Below are positions 31,224 through 41,244 of a stretch of DNA of 64,000 nucleotides, in pieces (positions within the stretch are counted from its first letter, which is position 1; each line of letters opens with the position of its first letter). Both the position numbers and the translations under genes were made by a program. Source of the DNA: GMQP-bins7 sp963776565 (GTDB taxonomy: Bacteria; Actinomycetota; Thermoleophilia; Gaiellales; Gaiellaceae). The notes under the pieces were generated by a model. That model ran no database searches, was not told the origin of the DNA, and saw nothing but the letters and a program-made list of their open reading frames with translations. The DNA is taken from NCBI GenBank assembly GCA_963776565.1, contig CAVZNF010000005.1, positions 372,001 to 436,000 on the forward strand. Reading direction: 5' to 3'.

Positions 31224-32574
31224 GAGCGGGAGTTGCGGCGGGTCATCCCGCTACTGCAGAAGTGGGCGCGGAGATCCTTGCGGACGGCGGGACGGCGGTG
31301 GACGCCGTCGTGGCGATGGCGCTCGCCTCCTGCGTCGCCGAGACGGTGATGAGCGGCCTTCTTGCGGGCTGTCATGCCATCGTGTTCGACGGGACGAGCG
31401 TCATGAACCTCGACGGGTTCGCTGCCGTGCCGTCGGCCTCGGCTGAGCTCGCCGAGCTCCCCATCGCATTCGGCGACGAGCTCGTCGTGTACGCGATCGG
31501 AGCACGCGTCGTGCGCCGTGCCCGGTCTTCCTGCGGCGCTGGGAGAGCTCGCCGAGAGGTTCGGACGGCTCCCTTGGCGCCGACTCTGCGATCCAGCGCT
31601 CGAGCTGGCGCGGCGCGGAGTTCCCCTGCCCGAGATGCACGAGCGCACCCTCGAGATGCTGGGCGAGCTGTTCGCGCTCGAGCGCGGCGCGGAGATCTTC
31701 ACCCGGGACGGGCGCACGCTTCGTGAGGGCGAGCTCCTCGAACAGCCCGGCCTCGTACAGACCCTCGAGGCACTTGCGGACGAGGGAGCGGCGAGTGTCT
31801 ACCGAGGCTCGGTCGCCGAGGCGCTGCTCCAGGTCGACGGCGTCGTTCTCGATGCCGAGGACCTCGCGTCGTACCGCCCGATCTGGCGCGAGCCGCTGAT
31901 CGTCGAGTACCGAGGTCGACGCGTGGCGACACGCGGTGGTCTCTCGGGGGTTCCGGAGCTGCTTCCGCGGCTCCCGACGCATCGGCGGGCTGACGCCGAC
32001 GGAACGCGTGCTGGCTCTCGTAGACGCGTTCGAGACTCAACCGACCGGTGGCGAGCACACCACGAACATGGTCGCCGTCGACTCGCACGGCCGCGCATGC
32101 GTGCTCACGCACTCCCTCGGCGTCGGCGCCGGCATCTGGCTGCCTGGCTTCGACACCCAGCTGAACAACCTCCTCGGTGAGTCGGACATCGCGTTCGGCG
32201 ACCCGCAGCCAGGCGATCATCTCGAGAGCCGCATGGCTCCGTCGCTCGTCTTCGATGCGAGCGGCCTCGAGCTCGCGATCGGCTCCGCAGGCGCGACACG
32301 CTTGCGAACCGCGATCGCCACGGTGCTCGCCGCGATCCTCGACGAGGGGCTCGACGCCGAGACGGCCGTGGGCCTCCCGCGCGTCCACCCGACCCTCGAC
32401 GTCGTCGACGCCGAGCCCGGTGTCGACGAGGCGGCACTCGCAGCGCTCGAGGAGAGCGGCCGAGCCGTTCGCCGTTGGGATCGCTTCCACCATTACTTCG
32501 GTGGCGTCAGTTGCGTCGGGCGTGCGGGCGCCGCAGGTGACCCGCGCCGTAGCGGTGCAGCCATCGTCGTGTGA
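31220..32574 (+). CDS. Gamma-glutamyltransferase family protein (frameshifted)
   Basis: Ntn hydrolase that transfers or hydrolyses gamma-glutamyl groups. It starts AGVAAGHPATAEVGAEIL and has GTAVDAVVAMALASCVAETV. The autocatalytic Thr lies in GGEHTTNMVAVDSHGRACVL, then LNNLLGESDIAF and the C-terminal GSAGATRLRTAIATVLAAIL. No signal peptide is visible, unlike most secreted homologues. At about 450 residues it is short for the family. Indels near 31520 and 31980 break the frame. Coupled to both neighbours by GTGA overlaps. Confidence 0.85.
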
Positions 32575-33521
32575 CCGGAGCGGACGAGACCCTCCACGGC
32601 GTCGGCGTCCGCCTCGGCTGGTCGCAGCTCCCCGCACACGTGCGACACGTCGTCGAGACCGATGCCCTCGGCGGAAGCGTGGTCGAGGCGCTGGATCAGC
32701 CGGGCGGCTTCTCACCGGGCGTCGCAGCGCGAGTCGTGCTCGACAACGGTGCGCGGCGCTTCGTCAAGATCGTCGGAAATTCCCTCAATCCAGACGCACC
32801 GGACCTCTACCGACGCGAGGCGAAGGTCGCTGCAGCTCTACCGACGAACACGCCCGCACCGCGGTTGTTCGGTTCGTACGATGACGGCGCTTGGGTGGCG
32901 CTCGTGTTCGAGGACGTCGAAGGTCGAGCTCCGTCGATTCCCTGGCAACGCGACGAGCTCGACCGGGTCGTGCACGCAGTCGTCGATCTCGGGAGGCAGC
33001 TCACGCCGAGCCCTCTCGAGCTCCACACGCTCGCCGACGAGGCCGACAGGTTCGACGGGTTCCGCGAGCTCTTGGAGCACGACGATCTCGCCGGCGTCGA
33101 TCCGTGGGTTGCGCGCAATCTCGTTCGCCTCGTGGGGTTACACGAGCACTGGGCATCGGCTACCGCCGGCAGGACGTTGCTCCATCTCGACATCCGAGGG
33201 GACAACGTGCTGCTGCTCGACGACCGCGTGCTCTTCGTGGACTGGCCACACGCATGTGTCGGTGCGGCCTGGATCGACCTGGTGCTCATGCTTCCCAGCG
33301 TCGCGATGCAAGGCGGCCCGCCTCCGGAGAGCGTGCTCGCGGGGAGCGGGCTCGAGCCTCGCGCCGCGGACGTAACCGTCGTCCTTGCGGGTCTCGCGGG
33401 CATTCTGACCGCGCGCGGTCGCCTGCCCGACCCTCCCGGGCTGCCGACGCTGCGCCGCTTCCAGCGCCTTCAGGCCGAGCAGTGCGTTCGCTGGCTGCGC
33501 GAGCGGACTGGTTGGCCCTAG
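32571..33521 (+). CDS. Aminoglycoside phosphotransferase-like kinase (APH/ChoK fold)
   Basis: 316 residues with a kinase-like fold: ATP-site Lys in RFVKIVG, the Brenner motif LLHLDIRGDNVLLLDD and the metal Asp in VLFVDWPHA. GTG 32571 overlaps the upstream stop. The substrate is not given by the sequence; family members act on aminoglycosides, choline, homoserine and others. Coupling to a GGT-like gene suggests a small-molecule rather than a resistance role. Confidence 0.8.
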   Translation: MTGADETLHGVGVRLGWSQLPAHVRHVVETDALGGSVVEALDQPGGFSPGVAARVVLDNGARRFVKIVGNSLNPDAPDLYRREAKVAAALPTNTPAPRLFGSYDDGAWVALVFEDVEGRAPSIPWQRDELDRVVHAVVDLGRQLTPSPLELHTLADEADRFDGFRELLEHDDLAGVDPWVARNLVRLVGLHEHWASATAGRTLLHLDIRGDNVLLLDDRVLFVDWPHACVGAAWIDLVLMLPSVAMQGGPPPESVLAGSGLEPRAADVTVVLAGLAGILTARGRLPDPPGLPTLRRFQRLQAEQCVRWLRERTGWP

Positions 33522-33522
33522 A

Positions 33523-34326
33523 TCACTTCAGAAGGAGCTTGTCGATGCGCCTCGAGGAGAGGTAGAGGCCCACGAGTCCCATCGCTGTCAGGTAGGCGAC
33601 GTTGACGAGCTGGAACGGCCCCACCGTCCCCGTGGTGAGCGACCGGATCAGCTCGATCCCGTGGTACAGCGGTAGGCAGCGGACGATCCACTCGAGCACC
33701 GTCGGGTAGACCGTGATCGGATAGAAGGTCGCCGAGAACATGAACATCGGCAGCATGACCAGCTGGATCAGGTCGAAGTCCTTCCACGTCCGCATCCACG
33801 TGACCGCCGCGATTCCGGCCCCCGCGAAGCCGAAGCCGATGACGAAACAAGCCGGCAGCGTGAGCAGCGCCCACGGGGACTCGACCAACCCGAGCGCGGC
33901 GATGACCACCAGAAATGCGGCCGAGTACAGCATCGCGCGCACAACCGCCCAGAGCGTCTCCCCCACCGCGACGTCTTTCGGGCTCACCGGGGTCGAGAGG
34001 ATCGACTCGTACACCTTCGACTCGCGTAGCTTCCAGAACACGTTCGTCGCGTCGTAGAACGCGCCGTTCATTGCGGACGACGCCAGCAGCGCGGGTGCGA
34101 CGAACGCCGCGTACTCGATCGTGTCCCCTTCGAAGGTGACGTCCCCGATGAACTCCTGGAGCGGATAGACGAAGAAGAAGAGGTAGAAGAGCGGCTCGAA
34201 GAAGCCGGAGAACAGGATCATCCACGTCCGCCGGTAGACCATCACGTTTCGCTCGATGATCAGCAGGCCGCCGATGGCAGGGCGTGCTGGAGCTGCCAGC
34301 CTCGTGCGTGCGGCGAGCTCCGTCAT
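33523..34326 (-). CDS. ABC-2 type exporter permease B
   Basis: 267 residues, six membrane segments, with MVYRRTWMILFSGFFEPLFY near the N-terminus, YESILSTPVSPKDVAVGETL and the ABC-2 C-terminal LPMFMFSATFYPITVYP. ATG 34326 overlaps the stop of permease A. Longer upstream reading is a frame artefact. With the ATPase it forms a DrrAB/NodIJ-like exporter; the cargo is unknown. Confidence 0.9.
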   Translation of the reverse strand: MTELAARTRLAAPARPAIGGLLIIERNVMVYRRTWMILFSGFFEPLFYLFFFVYPLQEFIGDVTFEGDTIEYAAFVAPALLASSAMNGAFYDATNVFWKLRESKVYESILSTPVSPKDVAVGETLWAVVRAMLYSAAFLVVIAALGLVESPWALLTLPACFVIGFGFAGAGIAAVTWMRTWKDFDLIQLVMLPMFMFSATFYPITVYPTVLEWIVRCLPLYHGIELIRSLTTGTVGPFQLVNVAYLTAMGLVGLYLSSRRIDKLLLK

Positions 34327-35099
34327 CAGACGGTGAGTCTCCGGCGGTACGTGATCCGCGCCAGCACGAGGCCCGCCGCCACGCACGCGAAGAGGTACGC
34401 GACGTGCATGAGATCGTCTGGCGACACGGTGCCGAGCGTCAGATCCCGACAGAGCGTCACGCCGTGCCAGAGTGGCGTGAACCACGCGATCACCTCGAGC
34501 GGGGCCGGAAGGCTCGAGATCGGGAAGAACGTCCCGGAGAAGAGGAACATCGGGAGGATGACGAACCGGAAGATCGCGATGAACGACACCATCGATTCCG
34601 TGCGTGCCGCCCACGCGGCGAGCGGCGTCGTGAACGACAGCCCCACGAGGACGGTGGCCGGAATCGCGAGTACCCCGAGCGGCGAGTCGACTGCGCCGAA
34701 AGCGGTGATGACGAGGAAGTAGACCGTGGCCGTCAGAAGGAGTCGGAACGCGAAGAACGCCTGGTGGCCGAGCATGACGTCTCGCACGCGCAACGGGCTC
34801 GCCAACATCGCGTGGTACTGCCGGTCCCACTTGATCGCGGAGAACACCGGGAAGGTCGCTTCGAACGACGCGAGCTGCATTGCCGTGGCGGCCATGAGAC
34901 CGGGAGCGACGAACTCGAGGTAGGAGACACCGGCGGAAAGGTCAGTCGAGCGGTCGACGAAGACTCCGAGCCCGACACCGAGGGCAAGCAGGTAGACGAC
35001 AGGCGTGACGACGCTCGTCACTGCGGACCCACGCCACACGCGCTTGTACTGCGTGAGGAAGAACTCGAGCGGTCTGAGGGCGAGCGCGACGGAGCTCAC
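34326..35099 (-). CDS. ABC-2 type exporter permease A
   Basis: 257 residues from GTG 35099, which overlaps the ATPase stop. Starts LRPLEFFLTQYKRVWRGSAV; has YHAMLASPLRVRDVMLGHQA, FVILPMFLFSGTFFPISSLP and LWHGVTLCRDLTLGTV. It is a paralogue of permease B; two different permeases with one ATPase suggest a heteromeric exporter like NodIJ. Confidence 0.9.
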   Translation of the reverse strand: MSSVALALRPLEFFLTQYKRVWRGSAVTSVVTPVVYLLALGVGLGVFVDRSTDLSAGVSYLEFVAPGLMAATAMQLASFEATFPVFSAIKWDRQYHAMLASPLRVRDVMLGHQAFFAFRLLLTATVYFLVITAFGAVDSPLGVLAIPATVLVGLSFTTPLAAWAARTESMVSFIAIFRFVILPMFLFSGTFFPISSLPAPLEVIAWFTPLWHGVTLCRDLTLGTVSPDDLMHVAYLFACVAAGLVLARITYRRRLTV

Positions 35100-36037
35100 T
35101 CGATGAGGCTCCGGCCCGTGAGATGCAGAAAGACGTCCTCGAGTGTGCTGCGCCGGACGAGAACGGCCTCCGGGACGAGACCGCGCTCGTGCAAGCCGTG
35201 TGACGCTGCATCGCCGTCGTCCGTGTAGAGCAGCACGCGATCGGGGAGGGACTCGACGCGACTCACGAGACCGTCCGTCCAGTAGCTCAGGTCGTCCGGA
35301 CGACTCCCGTCGTCGAAGCGGAGCTCGACGACCTCGCGCGTCGCGTAGCGCTCGATGAGGTCGCGTGGCGATCCCTCGGCGACGATCTTGCCCCGATCCA
35401 TGACGACGAGCCGATCGCAGAGCTGCTCCGCCTCGTCCATGTAGTGCGTAGTCAGTACGAGCGTTACGCCTTGTCGCTTCAGGCGGTACAGGCGGTCCCA
35501 CACGACATGGCGCGCCTGCGGATCGAGGCCTGTCGTCGGCTCGTCGAGCAGCATGACCTCGGGGTCGTTCACGAGCGACCGTGCGATCGTCAGGCGCCGC
35601 TTCATCCCGCCCGACAGCGGCTCGACCTTGTCGTTCGCGCGTTCCGTGAGCTCGACGAAGTCGAGGAGCTCGTCGGCCCGCGCGCCCAGCTGCTTGCGGG
35701 GAATCCCGAAGTAGCGGCCGTAGATGATGATGTTCTCGCGGACCGTCAACTCCATGTCGAGCGTGTCCTGCTGTGGCACGACGCCGAGCCGTCCGCGGAT
35801 CTTCACGCCGTCCCTCGCAGGGTCCATGCCGAGGATTCGCAGGGTTCCGTCGGTGACGGGCGAGACGCAGCCGATCATGCGCATCGTCGACGTCTTCCCC
35901 GCGCCGTTCGGGCCGAGGAAGCCGAACGCCTCGCCTCGCTGGAGGTCGAAGTCGATGCCGTCCACGGCGACGAACTCGCCGAAGCGCTTGACGAGATCGC
36001 GTGCCTGGATCAGCGGCTGACCGTTGTCGCTCGTCAC
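35096..36037 (-). CDS. ABC-2 exporter ATPase
   Basis: 313 residues from GTG 36037. Walker A FGFLGPNGAGKTSTMRMIG, signature LSGGMKRRLTIARSLVNDP, Walker B VMLLDEPTTGLDPQARHV and H-loop VLTTHYMDEAEQL. The C-terminal extension (about residue 225 on) is DrrA/NodI-like. GTGA coupling to the permease shows one operon. Confidence 0.94.
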   Translation of the reverse strand: MTSDNGQPLIQARDLVKRFGEFVAVDGIDFDLQRGEAFGFLGPNGAGKTSTMRMIGCVSPVTDGTLRILGMDPARDGVKIRGRLGVVPQQDTLDMELTVRENIIIYGRYFGIPRKQLGARADELLDFVELTERANDKVEPLSGGMKRRLTIARSLVNDPEVMLLDEPTTGLDPQARHVVWDRLYRLKRQGVTLVLTTHYMDEAEQLCDRLVVMDRGKIVAEGSPRDLIERYATREVVELRFDDGSRPDDLSYWTDGLVSRVESLPDRVLLYTDDGDAASHGLHERGLVPEAVLVRRSTLEDVFLHLTGRSLIE

Positions 36038-36059
36038 CCGATCTACGCTAGCTATCGCG

Positions 36060-36923
36060 CTACGGCCGACGAGCCCGCTTCGTCGCCTCCACGTCGGCTG
36101 CGATCTGCGCGACGAGCGCCGCCTCGCTCTCGAACACCGCCTCGTCGCGAAGCCGCTCCCACAGCTCGACCACGAGGCGCTTTCCGTAGAGATCGCCGTC
36201 GAAGTCGAGGAGATACGGCTCGATTCGCCGCTCCGAGCCGCCGTAGTGCGGATTCGTCCCGATCGAGATCGCCGCACGATGACCGAGGCCGAAGCCGGCG
36301 TAGATCCCGTACCGCGGGCACGCGAGATCCGGCTCGAGCCGAAGGTTCGCAGTCGGATAGCCGAGCGTCCCTCCCCTCTGGTCGCCGGCGACGACGACGC
36401 CGTCGAGCTCGAACGGGCGTCCCAGCATCTCGGCAGCCTCCTTCAGCTCCCCCGCAACGAGCGCGCTGCGGATCGCCGTCGACGACACGCCTGGCAGCTC
36501 GGGGACGACGACCACCTCGAAACCCAGCCGCTCGAGGAGCGCGAGATCGCCCGAGCGGCGCACGCCGAAGCGGAAGTCCTCTCCTGCGACCACGACTTCG
36601 ACGCCCGTGGCGCGGAGAAAGCGGTCGACGAACTTCTCGGGCGTCAGCTGCTGGAGCTCAGCGGTGAACGCAGCGACGAGCACGTCGCTCACCCCGGCCT
36701 CCTCGAGCAGCTCGACCCGCCGCTCGAGGGTCGTCAGCAGCTCGACGCGATTGCCGAGCGCGATCCGTGGATGCGGGTCGAACGTGATCACCGTCGGCTC
36801 GAGCCCGGTCGCGCGGACCGCGTCCACGACTGCGCGATGTCCGCGATGGACGCCGTCGAAGCTCCCGATCGCCACCGCTCTCGGGAGCAGGGCAAGCTCC
36901 GATGGGTCACTCGCGACGTTCAC
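36060..36923 (-). CDS. ribF: Bifunctional riboflavin kinase/FAD synthetase
   Basis: 287 residues. The N-terminal FMN adenylyltransferase has AVAIGSFDGVHRGHRAVVDA and VSSTAIRSALVAGELKEA; the C-terminal riboflavin kinase has GGTLGYPTANLRLEPDLACP and VELWERLRDEAVF. GTG 36923 overlaps the truB stop. truB and ribF can be read as one long frame only because of a truB indel; they are two genes. Confidence 0.93.
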   Translation of the reverse strand: MNVASDPSELALLPRAVAIGSFDGVHRGHRAVVDAVRATGLEPTVITFDPHPRIALGNRVELLTTLERRVELLEEAGVSDVLVAAFTAELQQLTPEKFVDRFLRATGVEVVVAGEDFRFGVRRSGDLALLERLGFEVVVVPELPGVSSTAIRSALVAGELKEAAEMLGRPFELDGVVVAGDQRGGTLGYPTANLRLEPDLACPRYGIYAGFGLGHRAAISIGTNPHYGGSERRIEPYLLDFDGDLYGKRLVVELWERLRDEAVFESEAALVAQIAADVEATKRARRP

Positions 36924-37578
36924 GAGAGCCTCGCGAGCGCGTCCTCGGGCGTGAGAATCCGCTCCGGATCGGCCTCCTCGATGCTGAACGGCCCGATCTC
37001 CGTGCGGCGCAGCGAGACACAGTGACCGCCGAGCGACTCGGCGATGGCACGGACGTACGTCCCGGAGGAGACGTGCAGCTCGAGCCGCGCGATGCCGTCT
37101 GCGTACCCGTCGAGCAGCGAGCTCGTGCACGCGCATCGTCCGAACCGGCATCTCGACGGCGACGCCGCGGCGGTGGAGCGCATACGCGCGCTCGCCGTCG
37201 ATCTTCACCGCCGAGACTGCCGGAATCGGGAGCTCGACCGCGCCGCGCAGTCCGTCCAGCGCCGCCTCGAGATCGGCCGCGTCGGGCGGGTCGTGCTCGT
37301 CCACGTGCTCGCCCTCGAGGTCGCCGGTCGTGGTGCGCGCCCTGAGGTCGATCTCGGTCGAGTAGCGCTTCGGCAAGCCGACGAACTGCCCCTGGAGCCT
37401 CGTCGCCGCGCCCGACAGGAGCAGAAGCAGGCCGGTCGCGAACGGGTCGAGCGTCCCTGCGTGCCCTGTCCGAGCCCCGGTCTTGCGTCGCGATCGCCGC
37501 GACGATCGCGAACGACGTCGGGCCGGACGGCTTGTCGACGAGGACGATCCCGCTCGGGTGAAGCGCGCGGGGAGGCAC
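36920..37578 (-). CDS. truB: tRNA pseudouridine(55) synthase TruB (frameshifted)
   Basis: Makes Psi55 in tRNA. Starts MPPRALHPSGIVLVDKPSGP; the catalytic Asp lies in RTGHAGTLDPFATGLLLLL; ends SSGTYVRAIAESLGGHCVSL and EEADPERILTPEDALARLS. Indels near 37480 and 37130 break the frame. About 220 residues, a short bacterial form. GTG 37578 lies 3 bp from the nrnA stop. Confidence 0.92.
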
Positions 37579-37581
37579 TCG

Positions 37582-38589
37582 CTAGACCTCCGCAGCCGAC
37601 CCGACCTGCGCCGTGACCTCGCGCACGATGAACTCGGTGATCTCGTCGACCGAGAGGTCGCTCGAGAAGCCAGCCGCCTCGCGATGCCCTCCCCCACCCG
37701 ACTTGCGCGCGATCGCGCTCACGTCGACCTCGTCGACGGACGAGCGCAGCGAGACCTTCCGCGCCGGCCCGGTGTCGCGAGGAGGCTCGCGGATGAGCGC
37801 GGACACGGCGGAGCCCTCGACCGAGCGCAGGACGTCGATGATCCCCTCCGAGTACGGCTCGGTCGCGCCGACCGCCTCGAAGTCGCCGCGGAGGAGATGT
37901 GAGACGACGATCTCCCCTCCCTCCAGCACGTGCGCGCGCTCGAGTGCCCGCGCGAGCAGCTTGAGCTTCGCAAACTGAACGTTCTCGTACACGCCCTGGA
38001 ACACGCGGTGGACGTCCGCACCTGCCTCAACGAGATCCGCCGCGAGCCGGAGCGCCTTCGGCGACGTGTTCGCGTACTGGAAGCGACCCGTGTCCGTGAC
38101 GAGCGCGATGTAGAGCGCCTCCGCGATCTCCGGAGTCAGCGCAACGCCGAGCTCGGGGAGCACGTCGGCGAGCACCTCGCCGGTGGACGACGCGTCCGGG
38201 ACGATGAGGTTGACGTCGCCGAAGCGTGGGTTGTCGTGGTGGTGGTCGATGTTGATCGTGAAGCGCGCGGCGTCGACCACGCCCGGCTCGGCGCCCACGC
38301 GGCCCGCGCTCGCACAGTCGACGGCGACGAGCACGCGCTCGCCGAAGTCCGCCGGTCGCGACCTGACGAGACCGCGCTGCTCGAGCTCGAGGAACCGGTA
38401 CTCGCCCGGCAGGGGCGCCGGCCCGCCGAGGAACATGACGACGTCCTTGCCGAGCTCGCGAAGCGCGAGGCCCATCCCCAGGAGCGACCCCAACGCGTCG
38501 CCGTCGGGAGCCTCGTGCGAGGTGACGAGGAAGCGATCGTTCTCGCGGAGGGCGGCCGCAACCGCCTGCATGTCAGTCTGGGTCGACAT
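37582..38589 (-). CDS. nrnA: DHH-family nanoRNase/pAp phosphatase NrnA
   Basis: 335 residues. DHH domain: LVTSHEAPDGDALGSLLGMG, VAVDCASAGR and INIDHHHDNPRFGDVN; DHHA1 domain: SGGGGHREAAGFSSDLS. It degrades short oligonucleotides and dephosphorylates pAp. Start ATG 38589 overlaps the rbfA end by 17 bp. The rbfA-nrnA-truB-ribF order is standard for Gram-positive and actinobacterial translation operons. Confidence 0.94.
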   Translation of the reverse strand: MSTQTDMQAVAAALRENDRFLVTSHEAPDGDALGSLLGMGLALRELGKDVVMFLGGPAPLPGEYRFLELEQRGLVRSRPADFGERVLVAVDCASAGRVGAEPGVVDAARFTINIDHHHDNPRFGDVNLIVPDASSTGEVLADVLPELGVALTPEIAEALYIALVTDTGRFQYANTSPKALRLAADLVEAGADVHRVFQGVYENVQFAKLKLLARALERAHVLEGGEIVVSHLLRGDFEAVGATEPYSEGIIDVLRSVEGSAVSALIREPPRDTGPARKVSLRSSVDEVDVSAIARKSGGGGHREAAGFSSDLSVDEITEFIVREVTAQVGSAAEV

Positions 38590-38911
38590 CTGCCTCCGGG
38601 GGAGCGAGCTCGTCGATGATCTTCGTCAGCCGCACGCCCCGCTCGATCGCGGGATCGTATTCGAACGTCAGGACCGGTGTCCGACGCGTCCCGAGCTCGC
38701 GTCCGACCTGCGCCTGGAGCACGCCGTGCGCCGACTGCAGGCCGGCGAGCGTGCGCGCTTGCTCCTCCTCGTCGCCGAGCACGCTCACGAAGACCGTCGC
38801 CTGCGACAGGTCCTTCGTCGTCCGGACGCCCGTCACCGTAACGAAGCCGATCCGTGGGTCCTTCAGCGCTGGGAGGGCATCCGAGAGCACCTTCCGCACG
38901 GCCTCGTTCAC
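38573..38911 (-). CDS. rbfA: 30S ribosome-binding factor RbfA
   Basis: Binds the 16S 5' end during 30S assembly. KVNEAVRKVLSDALPALKDP, GFVTVTGVRTTKDLSQATVF and LTFEYDPAIERGVRLTKIID are RbfA. GTG 38911 gives 112 residues, but similarity (SAERRR) begins a few codons upstream where only a CTG is available, inside the end of DUF503. The exact start is uncertain. Confidence 0.9.
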   Translation of the reverse strand: MNEAVRKVLSDALPALKDPRIGFVTVTGVRTTKDLSQATVFVSVLGDEEEQARTLAGLQSAHGVLQAQVGRELGTRRTPVLTFEYDPAIERGVRLTKIIDELAPPEADVDPD

Positions 38912-38924
38912 CTTCCTCCGACGC

Positions 38925-39227
38925 TCAGCGCTCGCCAGGGACGACCACCTCCCGGTCGGCGCGCATGAGCTCCCACTCTTGCGATCCGAGGTACCGCTCG
39001 ACCGCATCGAGGAGCGACTGGAGCTCCGAATGCTCGCGCGTCGCGCAGGCCACCGCGAGCGTCGAGCGCTGCCAGAGATCGTGGTGGTCGACCTCGGCCA
39101 CAGAGGCCCCGAAGCGCTCGTGCAACTGCGCCTTCGCCGACTTCACGTGCTTCCGCTTGCCCTTCAGCGAGCCCGACTCCGGGAAGTGGAGCTCGACGGT
39201 GAGGATCCCGACGTAGCCGGTCGCCAC
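38925..39227 (-). CDS. DUF503 (YlxP-like) protein
   Basis: 100 residues: VGILTVELHFPESGSLKGKR, KHVKSAKAQLHERFGASVAE and LWQRSTLAVACATREHSELQ are the DUF503 signature. Found between infB and rbfA in many Gram-positive and actinobacterial genomes; function unproven, likely ribosome-associated by context. Confidence 0.9.
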   Translation of the reverse strand: MATGYVGILTVELHFPESGSLKGKRKHVKSAKAQLHERFGASVAEVDHHDLWQRSTLAVACATREHSELQSLLDAVERYLGSQEWELMRADREVVVPGER

Positions 39228-39240
39228 GGCTCGGCCGGCG

Positions 39241-41217
39241 CTACTCGTCTTCGGCAGCAGGAGGCGGCGCGGAGGCTGGCGTGTCGAGATCGGTGCGCTC
39301 CACCTCGCGGGTTTCGTACACCTCGAGCACGTCGCCTTCCTTCACGTCGTTGAAGCCGTCGAGGAGGATGCCGCACTCGAATCCCTCGCTGACCTCGCGC
39401 GCGTCGTCCTTGAAGCGCTTCAGCTGCGCAATCGACGTGTCGTAGATCACGGTTCCGTCCCGGATGACGCGCACCTTCGCGCCGCGCCGCACGACGCCGG
39501 TCGTGACCATGCACCCGGCGATCGTCCCGAGCCGCGAGACGCGGAAGAGCGCGCGCACCTCTGCCTCGCCGAGCGTCTCCTCGGTCTCGACCGGCGAAAG
39601 CATCCCGACGAGCGCCTTCTGGATGTCGTCGGTCAGCTGGTAGATCACGCGGTACGTGCGGATGTCGACGCCCTCGCGCTCGGCGAGCGCGCGCGCATCC
39701 GCGCTCGGGCGCACGTTGAATCCGACGACGAGCGCATCGGAGGCGGAAGCGAGGTTCACGTCGTTCTCGGTGATGCCGCCGACGCCCGTGTGGATGACGC
39801 CGACCCGCACCTCTGGATGCTGGATCTTCTGGAGCTCACCGAGAAGCGCCTCGACCGAGCCCTGCACATCGCCCTTGAGGACGATGTTCAGGTCCTGGAC
39901 CTCGCCGGCCTGGAGATCGTCGTGCAGCGTCTCGAGCGACACGCGACGTCGTGGACGCTGGGCGAGCTGCTCGCGGCGGAGTCGCTCCGCGCGAACGTTC
40001 GCAAGGTGCTTCGCCTGGCGCTCGTGCTCGACGACGCGCACGAACTCGCCCGCAGAAGGCGGGTGATCGAAGCCGAGCACCTCGACCGGCTCGCCCGGTC
40101 CTGCCTGCTTGACCTTCTCGCCGCGATAGTCGTAGAGCGCGCGAACCTTCCCCGAAGCGTCACCGGCTACTGCGGCGTCGCCGACGCGCAGCGTCCCGCG
40201 GTGCACGAGCACCGTCGAGACCGGCCCGCGACCGACGTCGAGACGCGACTCGATCACGACTCCCGAGGCGTCGGCGTCAGGGTTCGCGCGCAGATCGAGC
40301 TCCGCGTCCGCGACGAGCAGGATCTTCTCGAGCAAGTCGCCGATGTTCTCCTTCTCTCGCGCGGAGACCGCCGAGAACTGAGTCGTCCCGCCCCAGTCCT
40401 CCGGCTGCAAGCCCTCGGCGGCGAGCTCGCTCTTCACGCGGTCGACGTTCGCGTCGGGCACGTCCATCTTGTTGACGGCGACGACGATCGGTACTTCCGC
40501 TGCGCGCGCGTGGGAGATCGACTCCTTCGTCTGCGGCATGACGCCGTCGTCGGCCGCGACGACGAGAACGGCGATGTCGGTGACCTTCGCGCCGCGGGCG
40601 CGCATGGCCGTGAAGGCCTCGTGGCCGGGGGTATCGAGGAAGGTGATCTTCCGCCCGCCCACTTCCGCCTGATACGCGCCGATGTGCTGCGTGATCCCGC
40701 CGGCCTCGGTCTCGACGACGGCCGCTTCGCGAATCGCGTCGAGCAGCGTCGTCTTGCCGTGATCGACGTGGCCCATGATGGTCACGACCGGTGGGCGCGG
40801 CGCCAGATCGGCCTCGGCGTCGTCGTAGGCCGCGGGCTCCAGCTCCTCCTCGGCCGCGTGCTTGATGGTGATCTCGCGGTCGAGCTCCGTCCCGATGATC
40901 TCGACCTCTTCGTCGGAGAGCGACTGCGTCGCGGTCCGCATCTGGCCGAGGCCCATGAGGATCTTGATGAGCTCGGGCATCGGAACGCCGAGCCCCTGCG
41001 AGAGATCCTTGACCGTGACGCCGGACTCGACCGTGATCGGCCCGGACGGAGGCGGCGCTGGCGGCTGCCGGGGCTGCGGCGGTGCGCTCGAGCGATCGCG
41101 AGCCTGGCGGCCAGCACTACGGCCGCCGCCGCCCTCGATGACCACGCGCCGCTTCCTCCCGCCGGTTCCTCCCCGCGGGCGAATCGGGCGATTTGGTCCT
41201 TTGCGTCCGTCAGCCAT
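39241..41217 (-). CDS. infB: Translation initiation factor IF-2
   Basis: 658 residues. A short basic Gly/Arg/Pro-rich N-terminus, an IF2_N-like segment (VTVKDLSQGLGVPMPELIKI), the G domain (GHVDHGKTT, DTPGHEAF, NKMD), then domains II-IV. The N-terminal extension is much shorter than in most actinobacteria. nusA lies 27 bp upstream with no ylxR gene between. Confidence 0.97.
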   Translation of the reverse strand: MADGRKGPNRPIRPRGGTGGRKRRVVIEGGGGRSAGRQARDRSSAPPQPRQPPAPPPSGPITVESGVTVKDLSQGLGVPMPELIKILMGLGQMRTATQSLSDEEVEIIGTELDREITIKHAAEEELEPAAYDDAEADLAPRPPVVTIMGHVDHGKTTLLDAIREAAVVETEAGGITQHIGAYQAEVGGRKITFLDTPGHEAFTAMRARGAKVTDIAVLVVAADDGVMPQTKESISHARAAEVPIVVAVNKMDVPDANVDRVKSELAAEGLQPEDWGGTTQFSAVSAREKENIGDLLEKILLVADAELDLRANPDADASGVVIESRLDVGRGPVSTVLVHRGTLRVGDAAVAGDASGKVRALYDYRGEKVKQAGPGEPVEVLGFDHPPSAGEFVRVVEHERQAKHLANVRAERLRREQLAQRPRRRVSLETLHDDLQAGEVQDLNIVLKGDVQGSVEALLGELQKIQHPEVRVGVIHTGVGGITENDVNLASASDALVVGFNVRPSADARALAEREGVDIRTYRVIYQLTDDIQKALVGMLSPVETEETLGEAEVRALFRVSRLGTIAGCMVTTGVVRRGAKVRVIRDGTVIYDTSIAQLKRFKDDAREVSEGFECGILLDGFNDVKEGDVLEVYETREVERTDLDTPASAPPPAAEDE

Positions 41218-41244
41218 GAGTGTCCAGTCTAGAAGCCGCGAGGC

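Noticed and set aside
36060..37697. TruB-RibF fusion protein
   Set aside because: The joined frame exists only because of an indel in truB. The truB end and the ribF GTG start overlap normally.
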